Shown here: in pieces, positions 9,180-17,511 of the stretch | How positions within the stretch are numbered: position 1 is the first letter of the stretch | Layout: each line of letters begins with the position of its first letter | DNA from: Blastopirellula marina | GTDB lineage: Bacteria > Planctomycetota > Planctomycetia > Pirellulales > Pirellulaceae | Direction of reading: 5' to 3' | NCBI RefSeq assembly: GCF_002967715.1 | Contig: NZ_PUIA01000014.1 | Location: forward strand, 78,358 to 142,357 | Length of the DNA: 64,000 nt | The notes under the pieces: model-generated | What the model saw: only the letters and a program-made list of their open reading frames with translations | Database searches by the model: none | What the model was told of the DNA's origin: nothing | Position numbers and translations under genes: made by a program

Positions 9180-9553
9180 GGGGGAATTTCCTATAAGCAT
9201 TTCGGGCGATCTGACTCAGGCGGTCTTGGACACACCTTTTTCAAACTTAGGTCATAACCCATGTTCGAGCATGGTTTTAAACGTAAGTCTGAGAGATCAG
9301 CGAAACCGAAAAGATCGGTTTATACCGAGTAAAACCTGGCTTTACAGGTATTGCTGGGTACCTGACCCCATATCAGGGCTATCGAATCTGCCGGAAATTC
9401 TTACCATGCGGAATATGCGAGCAATCGCTTCCTCTGTAGGTGGGGGGACTGTAAATCGACTACGTGATTCGAGATTGCAGAAAACCCATGCAAATTCAAA
9501 AGATGCCGTGCCGGGAGCACTGCATCTTTCGCGCAAGGCAATGATGAGCGGCC
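9180..9553. other. Intergenic region between divergent genes (374 bp)
   Basis: It lies between the HD-GYP gene (minus) and the RmlD-like gene (plus). No convincing coding frame is present. The only marked structure is a hairpin at 9499-9529 close to the plus-strand start. Confidence 0.5.
9499..9529 (+). promoter_or_regulatory. Leader hairpin upstream of RmlD-like gene
   Basis: AAAGATGC pairs with GCATCTTT and, after one c/t mismatch, GTGC pairs with GCAC around a CGGGA loop, giving a 12-bp interrupted stem. It ends 24 bases before the ATG at 9554. It could be a 5'-UTR structure or a terminator of an upstream transcript. No long T tract follows. Confidence 0.4.
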
Positions 9554-10570
9554 ATGTCTATCGGACTTCCTTTGTTAATTACTGGCGTTCCCGGAGTGCC
9601 CGGTTACAACGCGCTGTATCACTTCCGACACAAATTTCCACAACATGTGGTAGGGATTCGCCCTACCGACAACTGGCGGCTGGAAGGTGAGCAGATCATT
9701 CCATGCGATATGGAAGACATCGATGCCCTCAAACGCCTGTTTGACGAGTATCAGTTCAAGTCGGTGCTGCACTGTGCCGGTAGCTGTGCCCTCAAGTCGT
9801 GCGAATTAGATCCCGCCATGGCTTGGCGGATCAATCTGGAAGGGACCCGGAACCTCCTTCATATTCTCGAGGGTACCGATACTCGCCTGATCCATCTTTC
9901 GATCGACCTGGTCTTTAGCGGCGATTCTGGCGAGGGGAGTATGCTCGAGACCGACTCAACCGATCCGGTAACGGTCTACGGTAAAACGATGGCGGCCGCT
10001 GAAAGCCTGGTATCTTTGATACGACCAGATGCAACGATTTTGAGGATTTCGTTGCCGATGGGAGTCAGTTTCAATGGCCACGCTGGTGCGATCGACTGGA
10101 TTCAGTCCCGTTTCAAAAAGAACCGTCCTGCGACGCTCTATTTCGACGAGGTTCGCACGCCTACCTACACCGACTGCATGAACCTGGCATTCGAGGAGAT
10201 TCTCTCGCGAGACATGCCGGGGATCTATCATGCCGGAGGACCTGTGCGGCTGAGTCTTTACGAGATTGCCCAAATCGTTAATCGAGTTGGGGGCTACGAT
10301 CCAGAACTGCTCATGGGCTGTATGCGGATCGAAGCTGGTCCCGTTCCTCCGCGGGCCGGCAATGTCGCGATGAACTCGGAGAAACTGACAGACCATCTCG
10401 GTTTCGGGCCGTTTCACGGCTGGCCCTTTGACGAGCGTTACATTCCCACGCATCGAGATTGGCACTACGATCGCCCCGCCGATGAGTCGGGAAATCCCGA
10501 ACTACTCAAGCGGATTCTGTACTGCAATCCGCTTCGTGACGAAGGGATCATACGCCCCCCATTTTCGTAG
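9554..10570 (+). CDS. RmlD-like NAD(P)-dependent sugar reductase/epimerase
   Basis: This 338-residue extended short-chain dehydrogenase has an N-terminal nucleotide-binding motif TGVPGVPG (a variant of TGxxGxxG), an NLEGTRNLL helix, a SIDLVFSG segment and the catalytic Tyr-x3-Lys pair in VYGKTMAAAE near residue 143. These match the RmlD substrate-binding family, which reduces dTDP-4-keto-rhamnose or similar keto-sugars. No other dTDP-rhamnose genes are adjacent, so the substrate is unknown. The C-terminal 50 residues extend past the usual RmlD length. It converges on the M29 aminopeptidase gene with a 7-base gap. Confidence 0.75.
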   Translation: MSIGLPLLITGVPGVPGYNALYHFRHKFPQHVVGIRPTDNWRLEGEQIIPCDMEDIDALKRLFDEYQFKSVLHCAGSCALKSCELDPAMAWRINLEGTRNLLHILEGTDTRLIHLSIDLVFSGDSGEGSMLETDSTDPVTVYGKTMAAAESLVSLIRPDATILRISLPMGVSFNGHAGAIDWIQSRFKKNRPATLYFDEVRTPTYTDCMNLAFEEILSRDMPGIYHAGGPVRLSLYEIAQIVNRVGGYDPELLMGCMRIEAGPVPPRAGNVAMNSEKLTDHLGFGPFHGWPFDERYIPTHRDWHYDRPADESGNPELLKRILYCNPLRDEGIIRPPFS

Positions 10571-10577
10571 CCGCTGA

Positions 10578-11705
10578 CTAAGTCAACGGCTGAGGGAATT
10601 CTGGGTTCAGGAAGCGTCCATTCTCGCTGATCAACTCTCCGTCGACGAATATCTGCCCACCTTGGCGGAGGTCGCAAACCATATCCCAATGCAGGCCCGA
10701 CTCATTCGTGCCGCCTGACTCAGGATAGGCAGTTCCGACGGCGGCATGGAAGGTGCCGCCGATCTTTTCGTCGAACAAGGTATTCCTGGAATACTCCTGA
10801 ATCGCGTAGTTCGTGCCGATGGCAATTTCGCCTAGCACACGCGCGCCAGCATCTTGATCGAGCATGGCAATCAGGAAGTCTTCTCCCTTGGATGCCTTCG
10901 CTTCGACAACGCGTCCATCGCGGAAAGTCAGTTCGATACCGTCTGATTCGCGGCCACCATGCACGGCCGGGAAACTGTATTTGACGATCCCCTGCGTGGC
11001 CGTCTCGATGGGGCCGGTGAAGACTTCGCCGTCTGGGAAGTTTTCGTGCCCATCGCAGTTGATCCACTTGCGTCCTTCGACGCCCAGCGTCAGGTCCGTT
11101 CCCTGAGGCGTAACAAACCGAATCTCTTTTTTGGTCATCAGGAAATCGGCCAGCTTTTGCTGCTGGATGCTTAGTTTCTTCCACAGAGCGACCGGGTCGT
11201 CTTCATTGAGAAAACCCCCTCGAAAGACGAAGTCTTCGTATTCAGACAGCGACATCTCGGCATCTTGTGCGGAGGATTCACAAGGGAATTGTGTACCGAC
11301 CCAATTCAACGAACCATCGGCGGCACGACCGAGAAACTTGTTGAAATACGTCTTGCGAGCCTGGCTCTGTAGGGCGCTCTTCTGTGGTGAGATGGAAGAG
11401 AGAGCCTTGGAGTTCTTCTGGCCCCATATTCCGATCGAGCAATCGATCGTATCGACGGCGTGCAGTAGTAGAGGGTTCTCATACGAAAGTTGTTCGTCTG
11501 AACCTTCTTCGAGCATGATCCGCTTGCACTCATCTGGCACGATCGAGATTTCGGGATGGGCACCAGCACGGACGACTTCTCGATACACGGCGATCATCAG
11601 AGGTTCGGTGACAGTTGCTCCTGTGATCCGCACGAGTTGCCCTGGCTGCACGCGGCCAGAGTATTGAACGATTACCTTGGCGAGTTTTTCAAAACGAGGG
11701 TCCAT
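10578..11705 (-). CDS. M29-family aminopeptidase (AmpS/PepS type)
   Basis: The 375-residue protein matches M29 metallo-aminopeptidases. It shows the N-terminal VQPGQLVRI segment, then the metal-binding segments NFPDGEVFTGPIE near residue 224, and AVGTAYPESGG and NESGLHWDMVCDL near residues 325-345. M29 enzymes remove N-terminal residues using two metal ions and act in the cytoplasm on peptides. There is no signal peptide. The start is ATG 11705 with AGGA upstream. The small membrane protein gene lies 80 bases upstream on the same strand and may share its promoter. Confidence 0.9.
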   Translation of the reverse strand: MDPRFEKLAKVIVQYSGRVQPGQLVRITGATVTEPLMIAVYREVVRAGAHPEISIVPDECKRIMLEEGSDEQLSYENPLLLHAVDTIDCSIGIWGQKNSKALSSISPQKSALQSQARKTYFNKFLGRAADGSLNWVGTQFPCESSAQDAEMSLSEYEDFVFRGGFLNEDDPVALWKKLSIQQQKLADFLMTKKEIRFVTPQGTDLTLGVEGRKWINCDGHENFPDGEVFTGPIETATQGIVKYSFPAVHGGRESDGIELTFRDGRVVEAKASKGEDFLIAMLDQDAGARVLGEIAIGTNYAIQEYSRNTLFDEKIGGTFHAAVGTAYPESGGTNESGLHWDMVCDLRQGGQIFVDGELISENGRFLNPEFPQPLT

Positions 11706-11785
11706 TCAGACCGATCCTTTCGCTTGTGTTGCTATCGAAATGAGGCGTAGGGGGCGATGCGCCGAGAGGTTGAACTAGTTTCGCA

Positions 11786-12166
11786 TCAAGAGCGGGCAGC
11801 CAACAGTGCCAGCAAAATCCACGGAGAAATGGCAATGGCTACAGCGGCAAACTGAAGTGATTTGGGTGCCCGGCGCTTGCGTTGCGACTGAACGATCGGA
11901 GTCAATATGCCACCGATGCTGCCGCTGACGATTGCCGAAAAGAGCAGCAGATTGGCAAAACCAGTCCATGTATTATTGGTGTCCTCGGCTGGCTGCCACA
12001 GTGCTACGGAAGCTCGGAGAAGCATAAAGACAATAACCAGCACCAAGGTCGCAAAGATACACAAGCTCCAAAAGACCGTCAGCGATTCAATGGATTGAGG
12101 TTCGCTCGGAGGTGGATGGACCTCAGAACGCGACAACTTCTTGTTGCTTCGCCGCTTCTTGGACAC
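11786..12166 (-). CDS. Small three-helix membrane protein, unknown function
   Basis: A frame of about 126 residues begins with a Lys/Arg-rich N-terminus (SKKRRSNKK) and has three predicted membrane helices, near residues 28-52, 66-90 and 103-124, with charged loops. No motif is recognisable. I took the GTG at 12166, which has TAGG seven bases upstream; an in-frame TTG at 12229 would add 21 residues. The basic N-terminus should be cytoplasmic. It could be a minor membrane component co-expressed with the M29 peptidase gene downstream. Confidence 0.55.
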   Translation of the reverse strand: MSKKRRSNKKLSRSEVHPPPSEPQSIESLTVFWSLCIFATLVLVIVFMLLRASVALWQPAEDTNNTWTGFANLLLFSAIVSGSIGGILTPIVQSQRKRRAPKSLQFAAVAIAISPWILLALLAARS

Positions 12167-12278
12167 AATCGGGCCTATGCATGCTGGGGGTGGTGTCTGT
12201 CGTGCTTCAGTATGAAGCGGCAAAATCAATTGGTCAACGTTCTAACCGTTGCAAACATCCTGGTAACAACAAAAGAAA

Positions 12279-12303
12279 CAGGGCACCTCGATAAGGTGCC
12301 CTG
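12279..12303 (-). terminator. Rho-independent terminator of the second Cys-rich gene
   Basis: CAGGGCACC pairs perfectly with GGTGCCCTG around a seven-base loop. On the minus strand it is followed by TTTCTTTTGTTGTT. It lies downstream of the gene ending at 12359 and isolates it from the membrane protein gene. Confidence 0.85.
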
Positions 12304-12358
12304 ATGATCCTTTTATCCGTTTGACTTGCACACACCGACGTGCGTGAAAGTTTATGGC

Positions 12359-12784
12359 TTACAAGCCGTAGTAGTGAACGTCGACATGTCCACCGGGCCG
12401 GAAGACCATCTTGACTTTGAAGCCACAGCACCACTCGTACTCGACAATACCGCGATGGAAAAGACCACAGCGACTGTCGATCGTGGGCAAGTCGGTGCAG
12501 CAACTTGGCAGGCAGATTGGCACATCGACGAAGCAGTTGCAACGTGGGTCAACGACCTGCAGAACAGCCTCGACTGGGGGGCAGCAATCGCAAGGACAGG
12601 CCTTCTTCACGAACAGTTTGTGCGTTTTGTAGTGAAAGCACGGATCGTAGCAGCAAGGAGTCGGCGGCTCAGGGGCGCAGCACGATGGTTCCAGATTCTT
12701 GTTCGCAGCAGTCGCCTGGCCAGCGGAAACCAGCAGAACGGCAACGGCCACGAGCATTGGGAGGGTCTTGGTGAGGTAATTCAT
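12359..12784 (-). CDS. Exported Cys-rich protein, CAPEP family
   Basis: A 141-residue protein starting at ATG 12784, with GGAG about 11 bases upstream and a signal peptide ending near residue 26 (GQATA). The mature part begins with one CCAPEPPTPCC unit and then diverges into a non-repetitive Cys-rich domain with CPCDCCPP, CNCF and CLPSCC clusters. It ends in a valine/glycine-rich tail (VDVHYYGL). It shares the CAPEP signature and its own terminator with the protein at 4037-4516 but lacks the repeats. A disulfide-stabilised envelope or metal-binding protein is the likeliest role, unproven. Confidence 0.82.
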   Translation of the reverse strand: MNYLTKTLPMLVAVAVLLVSAGQATAANKNLEPSCCAPEPPTPCCYDPCFHYKTHKLFVKKACPCDCCPPVEAVLQVVDPRCNCFVDVPICLPSCCTDLPTIDSRCGLFHRGIVEYEWCCGFKVKMVFRPGGHVDVHYYGL

Positions 12785-13193
12785 GGTGAGTGACTCCGTT
12801 AATCCAGTAGGCAATAAGGCGCGAATCATTCGCACGCGATACCCGCAATTCCCAGCGAGCGCAAACACTTTCTTTTAGCCTAACATCTCTCCGTTCATGG
12901 GCAACTGGGTTGTTTTCTCCCCATATTTCGCCTCGTTAGATCCTTCGTACTGGATGTTCAAGAAGGAGATGGCTGGCATTTTCATGGGATTCTTTTGCCT
13001 CAGGGGCACTTTCGACCTACGTTTTCAATGGCGGTTGGTGAACCAGACCAGCTTCCTTCCAACTTTTCCAGGGAAACCCTCGTGTTTTCCTTTTCGACTT
13101 ATTTCAAATTTGGCCCCGTTTCCCACGGCGTCCAATCCGGACAGTGATTCATGGCCGAGTTCCCACCAATGACTGGCGGAAGGCAGGGTTGAC
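12785..13193. other. Intergenic region between divergent genes (409 bp)
   Basis: It separates the Cys-rich gene (minus) from the coiled-coil gene that opens the GTPase cassette (plus). There is a small hairpin (GCGAA/TTCGC) at 12821-12833 in the Cys-rich leader and T-rich stretches further on. I see no coding frame that I would support and no clear promoter boxes. Confidence 0.5.
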
Positions 13194-14081
13194 GTGAATG
13201 CTCACGCAATAGCATTAGGAATGAGCCCCGACTACGCTCCGCTCGATCAGGCACTCTCTCAGCTTCGCCATCATAACGGCGAATTGGAGAAGTTCATCGA
13301 TCAACTTCTTCGAGAGATTGCCAACCTCGGGCAAGAGGTAGAATCGCGCGCAACTGAGTTGATGAAGGCTCGTCGTGAAATCGATCAGACTTCAGAAGTA
13401 TCGGTACAAGCTGCTCAGGAGAACTTGCGACTTTCTCAGCAAGTTGTCCAACGAGAAGAAGCGTTGAACAAGGCCAACGCCGAAATCGAGCAGCTTCGTC
13501 AGCAACTTACTCAGTCGGCACAGTCCCCCTCCAGCGACCCCGCGAGCCAGCAACGTATCGCCGAACTTGAGCAACAGCTTCAAGCTGCACATGCTCCTAA
13601 CCAGCCTGATTCGGATCTGCTGGCCGAGGTAGAGCAGCTGCGCCGAGAACTCGCGGCCACGAAGCTGGAACTGATGCGGCGTGACGAAGCCCACACGATT
13701 GTCCGCGAAGATTCCGATCACAATTCGCTTGTCGAACGTAATCAGGCCCTGGAAGGAGAACTGCACCAGGCCCGCGGGCACGCCATGCAGTTGACCGAGA
13801 CGATCGATCAACAACGCAAAGAACTCAACCAGCAAAAGACTGCCTGGTCGGAAGAGCTTCAGGCTATGCGTTCTCTGTTGGAACGTCGCAGCTCGACACC
13901 TGCCCAAACAACGCAAACCCAGTCCTTTGCCGATACCTCTGTCATCAGCGAGACCGCGACCGTCTGCCGAGACGAAGTGGAATATCGAGCCAATAACAAC
14001 AATACCGTTGTCGATTCCGTGATGGCGCAATTTGCCAAATTGCAACGAGACGTGAACAAACGCCGCGGCCAGCGTCGTTAG
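13194..14081 (+). CDS. Coiled-coil protein opening the GTPase/GAP1 cassette
   Basis: The 295-residue soluble protein is dominated by Glu/Gln/Leu heptads from about residue 15 to 230, a long coiled coil. A Thr/Ser-rich linker follows, then a basic C-terminus (KRRGQRR). It has no signal peptide or catalytic motif. The start is GTG 13194, preceded by GGAAGGCAGGG; an ATG nine codons later is possible. Its stop is 42 bases before the FGE-like gene, so it is probably the first gene of the operon. Such proteins often scaffold oligomers; the partner here would be one of the next three products (inference). Confidence 0.8.
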   Translation: MNAHAIALGMSPDYAPLDQALSQLRHHNGELEKFIDQLLREIANLGQEVESRATELMKARREIDQTSEVSVQAAQENLRLSQQVVQREEALNKANAEIEQLRQQLTQSAQSPSSDPASQQRIAELEQQLQAAHAPNQPDSDLLAEVEQLRRELAATKLELMRRDEAHTIVREDSDHNSLVERNQALEGELHQARGHAMQLTETIDQQRKELNQQKTAWSEELQAMRSLLERRSSTPAQTTQTQSFADTSVISETATVCRDEVEYRANNNNTVVDSVMAQFAKLQRDVNKRRGQRR

Positions 14082-14123
14082 TTTGCACCCTTTTCCCACA
14101 GTTTCCTACTCAGGACACATTTC

Positions 14124-15341
14124 ATGAATCGCTATGTAGTAGGGGGAGCCGGCGTAGCAAGCGTAGTCGTATTGATGTCGCTAACGTGGCTCTTCGGCAG
14201 CTTCTCTTGGGCTCTGGCTACGACAGTTCTTCTTTCTGCTATCGGCAGCGGTTACTTTGCCTATCGACAATTCACACAGAAGTTTTCCGCACAACCAGCT
14301 ACCAGTCATGCGGCACCTGAAAAGGTGGCATCGCACAAAGTCGCGGCAACAGCAAGCACTGGTAATGCGAACGACTCGCAATCCCTGGCTCGGAAAATGC
14401 TCGACCAAGGACGCTACACGTTGCTTTTGCGTCCTCAGATTGCCGAGAGCATTCCGCCTAAACTATTGCAGCGTGCTCAAGCGATGCTTGATGACGCGAT
14501 GACGCTCGTTCCAGGTGGAGAAACCATTGTTGGCAAGGGAGCCAACAGTTCTCCCGATTTGCCGGATCATCTCGACGGACGCATTGTGCAAGTCGAAGGC
14601 TTCTATCTCGATCGCTACCAGGTTACCAACGAAGAATACTTTCGATTTGTCGAGAATGGCGGTTACGAACAAATCTCGCTTTGGGATCCGGAGATTGTTC
14701 CGGCACTGCTTGACTTTGTTGATCTCACCGGAGAACCAGGCCCTCGCTTCTGGAAGAACGGCAAATACCTTTCGGGACAAGCCCAACATCCAGTGGTCGG
14801 CGTCTGTTGGTATGAAGCCGCAGCCTATGCCCGATGGGTCGGAAAACGCTTGCCAACGGATCCCGAGTGGGTCAAGTCAGGTAGCTGGCCGGTGCCGCTG
14901 CCAGGTGCGCGACCAATTCAACGCAAATTCCCCTGGGGCGAAGCATTCGATCAAAACAAATGCAATCTCTGGGGCAGTGGGCATGGTGGCACGGTTCCCG
15001 TCGAAAAGTATGACGAAGGCATGAGCGTTGGTGGTGCTAATCAACTGATTGGAAACGTCTGGGAATGGACTTCCAGTCGCTTCGGTGCCTGGCAATCCAG
15101 TGCTTCGCCACTGGTGCTCGATGCTTCGATGCGAAGTATTCGTGGCGGAGCTTTCGATACCTATTTCGAGACCCAGGCCACGTGCGATTTTCAAAGTGGC
15201 GACAAGGCCGTCGCTCGTAAACGAAACCTTGGGTTTCGCTGTGCTATTGGAATCTGTGATCTGATCCCTGACCAGTCGATGCAAGCCGAGGAGCACCCGG
15301 CCCAGGTCGAGACTCAAGAATATGCTGAGGTGGCCCAATGA
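14124..15341 (+). CDS. Membrane-anchored FGE/SUMF1-like domain protein
   Basis: The 405-residue protein starts with two hydrophobic helices (about residues 3-25 and 28-48), then a linker, then a formylglycine-generating-enzyme-like (SUMF1/PvdO) domain from about 130 to 385. The domain shows VPGGETIVG, GFYLDRYQVTNEEYFRFV, HPVVGVCWYEAAAYARWVGKRLPT, NVWEWTSSRFG, IRGGAF and NLGFRCAIG. The paired active-site cysteines of true FGE (a CxxxxC arrangement) are not present in the C-terminal part, so sulfatase activation is unlikely. A ligand-binding or structural role is more probable. Its TGA overlaps the ATG of the GTPase gene (ATGA), indicating translational coupling. Confidence 0.88.
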   Translation: MNRYVVGGAGVASVVVLMSLTWLFGSFSWALATTVLLSAIGSGYFAYRQFTQKFSAQPATSHAAPEKVASHKVAATASTGNANDSQSLARKMLDQGRYTLLLRPQIAESIPPKLLQRAQAMLDDAMTLVPGGETIVGKGANSSPDLPDHLDGRIVQVEGFYLDRYQVTNEEYFRFVENGGYEQISLWDPEIVPALLDFVDLTGEPGPRFWKNGKYLSGQAQHPVVGVCWYEAAAYARWVGKRLPTDPEWVKSGSWPVPLPGARPIQRKFPWGEAFDQNKCNLWGSGHGGTVPVEKYDEGMSVGGANQLIGNVWEWTSSRFGAWQSSASPLVLDASMRSIRGGAFDTYFETQATCDFQSGDKAVARKRNLGFRCAIGICDLIPDQSMQAEEHPAQVETQEYAEVAQ

Positions 15342-16243
15342 CCAAGCGTGTCCTCGTAGCTATGGATTCGTATCGACTCGCGGAATGCGCTGTGCCGTTG
15401 GCATGTTACATCTGCGGTACCGATAACAATTACAACACCGAACTTTGTCGCCACTGCGCCGCCCCTTTGGCCTTGTCGCACCAGGCACGCACCCAAGGTG
15501 TTCGCCCACAAATGGTTGCCGTTTTGGGTACCGCAGCGGCAGGTAAAACCGTTTACCTGGGCATGCTGTTGGATATGCTCACCCGGCAAAACGGCCGCGT
15601 TCAAGTGCTTGCCCGGGGTGCGTTCTCGATCACGCTTCAGCAGCGCACGATGATGGCGCTTTCGAGTTGCCGGTTTCCGGAGAAGACCCCCAATGAACCT
15701 GATCGCTGGAACTGGGTGCACTGCCAGGCCAAGGTGAACTCGAAGAAGAACCCCATGGAACTGATCATGCCGGACATGGCCGGGGAAGCGATCTTGGAAG
15801 AGATCGATCACCCTAACGCTTATCCGGCGATTCACTCCTTCCTGGAAAAGTGCTCGGCCGTGATCCTGCTGGCCGACACCGACCGAATCGAGCGAGGTGG
15901 GGCCGAACAGAATTACTTCCTGATGAAGCTGATCACCTATCTGAGTGAGCAAGATAACCGCAAGGCTCGCGGGAAAAGCACGCGACCGGTTGCGATTGTT
16001 TTCTCGAAGGCCGATCGCTGCGAACCATGTTTCGATAATCCTGAACTGTATGCCAAAGAGAAGACGCCCAATCTGTGGCAACAGGTTCAACAACGTTTTA
16101 CTAACTATGGATTCTTTGCCTCTGGTGTCGCTGGCTCGGTCGGGTTCCGCGAAGAGCCAGGGGAAGGTACTTCCGCCGTACCGCTGCGGATCGAGCCGCG
16201 CGGCATCGTAGAACCGTTTGAATGGCTCGTACGCAAAATCTAG
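15338..16243 (+). CDS. Zn-ribbon plus TRAFAC-type GTPase (DO-GTPase2-like)
   Basis: This 301-residue protein has a zinc ribbon at residues 23-40 (CYIC then CRHC, a CxxC-x10-CxxC pattern). A single P-loop GTPase domain follows: G1 GTAAAGKT at 64-71, G3 DMAG at 146-149, G4 SKAD at 223-226 and a possible G5 at about 261-266. The C-terminal VEPFEWL end and the pairing with a GAP1-like protein suit the family called double-GTPase 2 in studies of bacterial NTP-dependent conflict systems (family name from memory). Only one GTPase gene is present here. It has a 4-base overlap with the preceding gene and abuts the next. Confidence 0.78.
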   Translation: MTKRVLVAMDSYRLAECAVPLACYICGTDNNYNTELCRHCAAPLALSHQARTQGVRPQMVAVLGTAAAGKTVYLGMLLDMLTRQNGRVQVLARGAFSITLQQRTMMALSSCRFPEKTPNEPDRWNWVHCQAKVNSKKNPMELIMPDMAGEAILEEIDHPNAYPAIHSFLEKCSAVILLADTDRIERGGAEQNYFLMKLITYLSEQDNRKARGKSTRPVAIVFSKADRCEPCFDNPELYAKEKTPNLWQQVQQRFTNYGFFASGVAGSVGFREEPGEGTSAVPLRIEPRGIVEPFEWLVRKI

Positions 16244-16255
16244 TTGGTCACCACC

Positions 16256-17509
16256 ATGGCTCCGCTCTCTCCCAAAGATCTTCAAGTCGCACCTCCTCGG
16301 CAAAATCATTCCTCGGGAACTATTGCCGTCGAGCAGGCCATCTTTACGTCGGCTCGCACTTCATCCAAAGATGGCTACCAACTGGTTGCCTGGAGTCCTG
16401 GTATCAGTAGTGAAGATGCCCGCCAGCTGGCAGTGTGGGGTCCTGCCCACGACTCGATGATCGCTGACGACCCCATGGACGTCAGTTTGAATTTTCATCC
16501 GCTGGGTGACCACAAGTTTTGTGTGTCGCGAACGGTACTCGGTTCAGCCGAGTACAGTGGCCGGGGTGGACGCCAGGTTTACACGCACTGTTTCGTGCTC
16601 GACGCCGATTCGTTTCGTAGGTTTCACAACGATCCGTTTCGGGTGTTGTCGGCGGCACTCGCGATTCACGATCTTCGACCAGGGGCCAAGTTGCCTACAG
16701 ACTTGCCCTCGCTGCGGATGCTGCCGTCAGGAGGGCCTGTCGATGCCGGACTGATTCGCTTCTTCGATTCTCCGGTTCAGCAGCAATCGCTCGTCGCTTG
16801 GACACACCACGCGATGACGTCGAAGAAATTGATGTTCACTGGAGGTTATAACGATCGTTTTCTGACGGTCTTCTTCAATCTCTTGCCCGTTTCGATTCGC
16901 CCCTCCTTTTCGTTCTCGACTCGGCTGCGTTACTCACCGCGTCGCAACTTCAAACTGATTGGCCTGGCGAACGATCTCGAAGAGCAAAAGAAGGCCGCAC
17001 GTCAGGAAGGTTGCAGCGTATTCCAGTTTGATTCACCGGCTCGCACGCCGGAAGCATCACGTCATCCGTGGGCAACATGGGTTCAGGTAGCGTTATGCCA
17101 GCGCGAGCCGGACGAAGCAGCTCGCATGATCGGCGAGGTACCTCTGACAACGCGATTGGAAGACCTTTCCGCGGTCGGCAATCGACTGCGGGTGGAGATG
17201 TCTGCTAAGAAACGGAACCGTGAGATGGAACCGACACCGGTCGCCGCGGCACCACTGGTTATTCCGGAAGAGAACACCGATCGGGGCGAGTTGTTCGTAC
17301 TGGTCGAACGGGCCTTAGAAGGAGACGTCACCGCATTGGAGCGTCTCAATGCCACCTGGTGTGCTCAGCCTGATCGTCAGTTGGAAGCATTGCGGCAAGA
17401 TTGTGCTCGCCACTTCGTCAACCTATCGAAAGAAAAGCACTTCGAGCCAGGATCGAAAGGGGCAATCGCCATCGAGATTCTGAGCCTGATCCTGCGTGTG
17501 AGCCTATAA
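16256..17509 (+). CDS. GTPase-associated protein 1 (GAP1)-like
   Basis: The 417-residue protein has an N-terminal domain with AIFTSARTSSKDGYQLVAWSPG near residue 28 and RTVLGSAEYSGRGGRQVYTHCFVL near residue 90. This matches the N-terminal domain of GAP1 proteins, which are encoded beside DO-GTPases. The middle domain (about 150-300) is mixed alpha/beta and the C-terminus is helical. No membrane segment is seen. I prefer ATG 16256; an in-frame TTG directly after the GTPase stop (16244) would add four residues. Translation is probably coupled. Its biochemical role is unknown; a GTPase partner, regulator or effector are all possible. Confidence 0.72.
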   Translation: MAPLSPKDLQVAPPRQNHSSGTIAVEQAIFTSARTSSKDGYQLVAWSPGISSEDARQLAVWGPAHDSMIADDPMDVSLNFHPLGDHKFCVSRTVLGSAEYSGRGGRQVYTHCFVLDADSFRRFHNDPFRVLSAALAIHDLRPGAKLPTDLPSLRMLPSGGPVDAGLIRFFDSPVQQQSLVAWTHHAMTSKKLMFTGGYNDRFLTVFFNLLPVSIRPSFSFSTRLRYSPRRNFKLIGLANDLEEQKKAARQEGCSVFQFDSPARTPEASRHPWATWVQVALCQREPDEAARMIGEVPLTTRLEDLSAVGNRLRVEMSAKKRNREMEPTPVAAAPLVIPEENTDRGELFVLVERALEGDVTALERLNATWCAQPDRQLEALRQDCARHFVNLSKEKHFEPGSKGAIAIEILSLILRVSL

Positions 17510-17511
17510 TT

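Noticed and set aside
12785..13193. Possible small gene at 12897-13172 (91 codons)
   Set aside because: It has no ribosome site or codon bias, and its predicted protein is not recognisable.
15314..16309. A 331-codon minus-strand frame opposite the GTPase
   Set aside because: It has no motif or ribosome site, and the GTPase motifs are on the plus strand.
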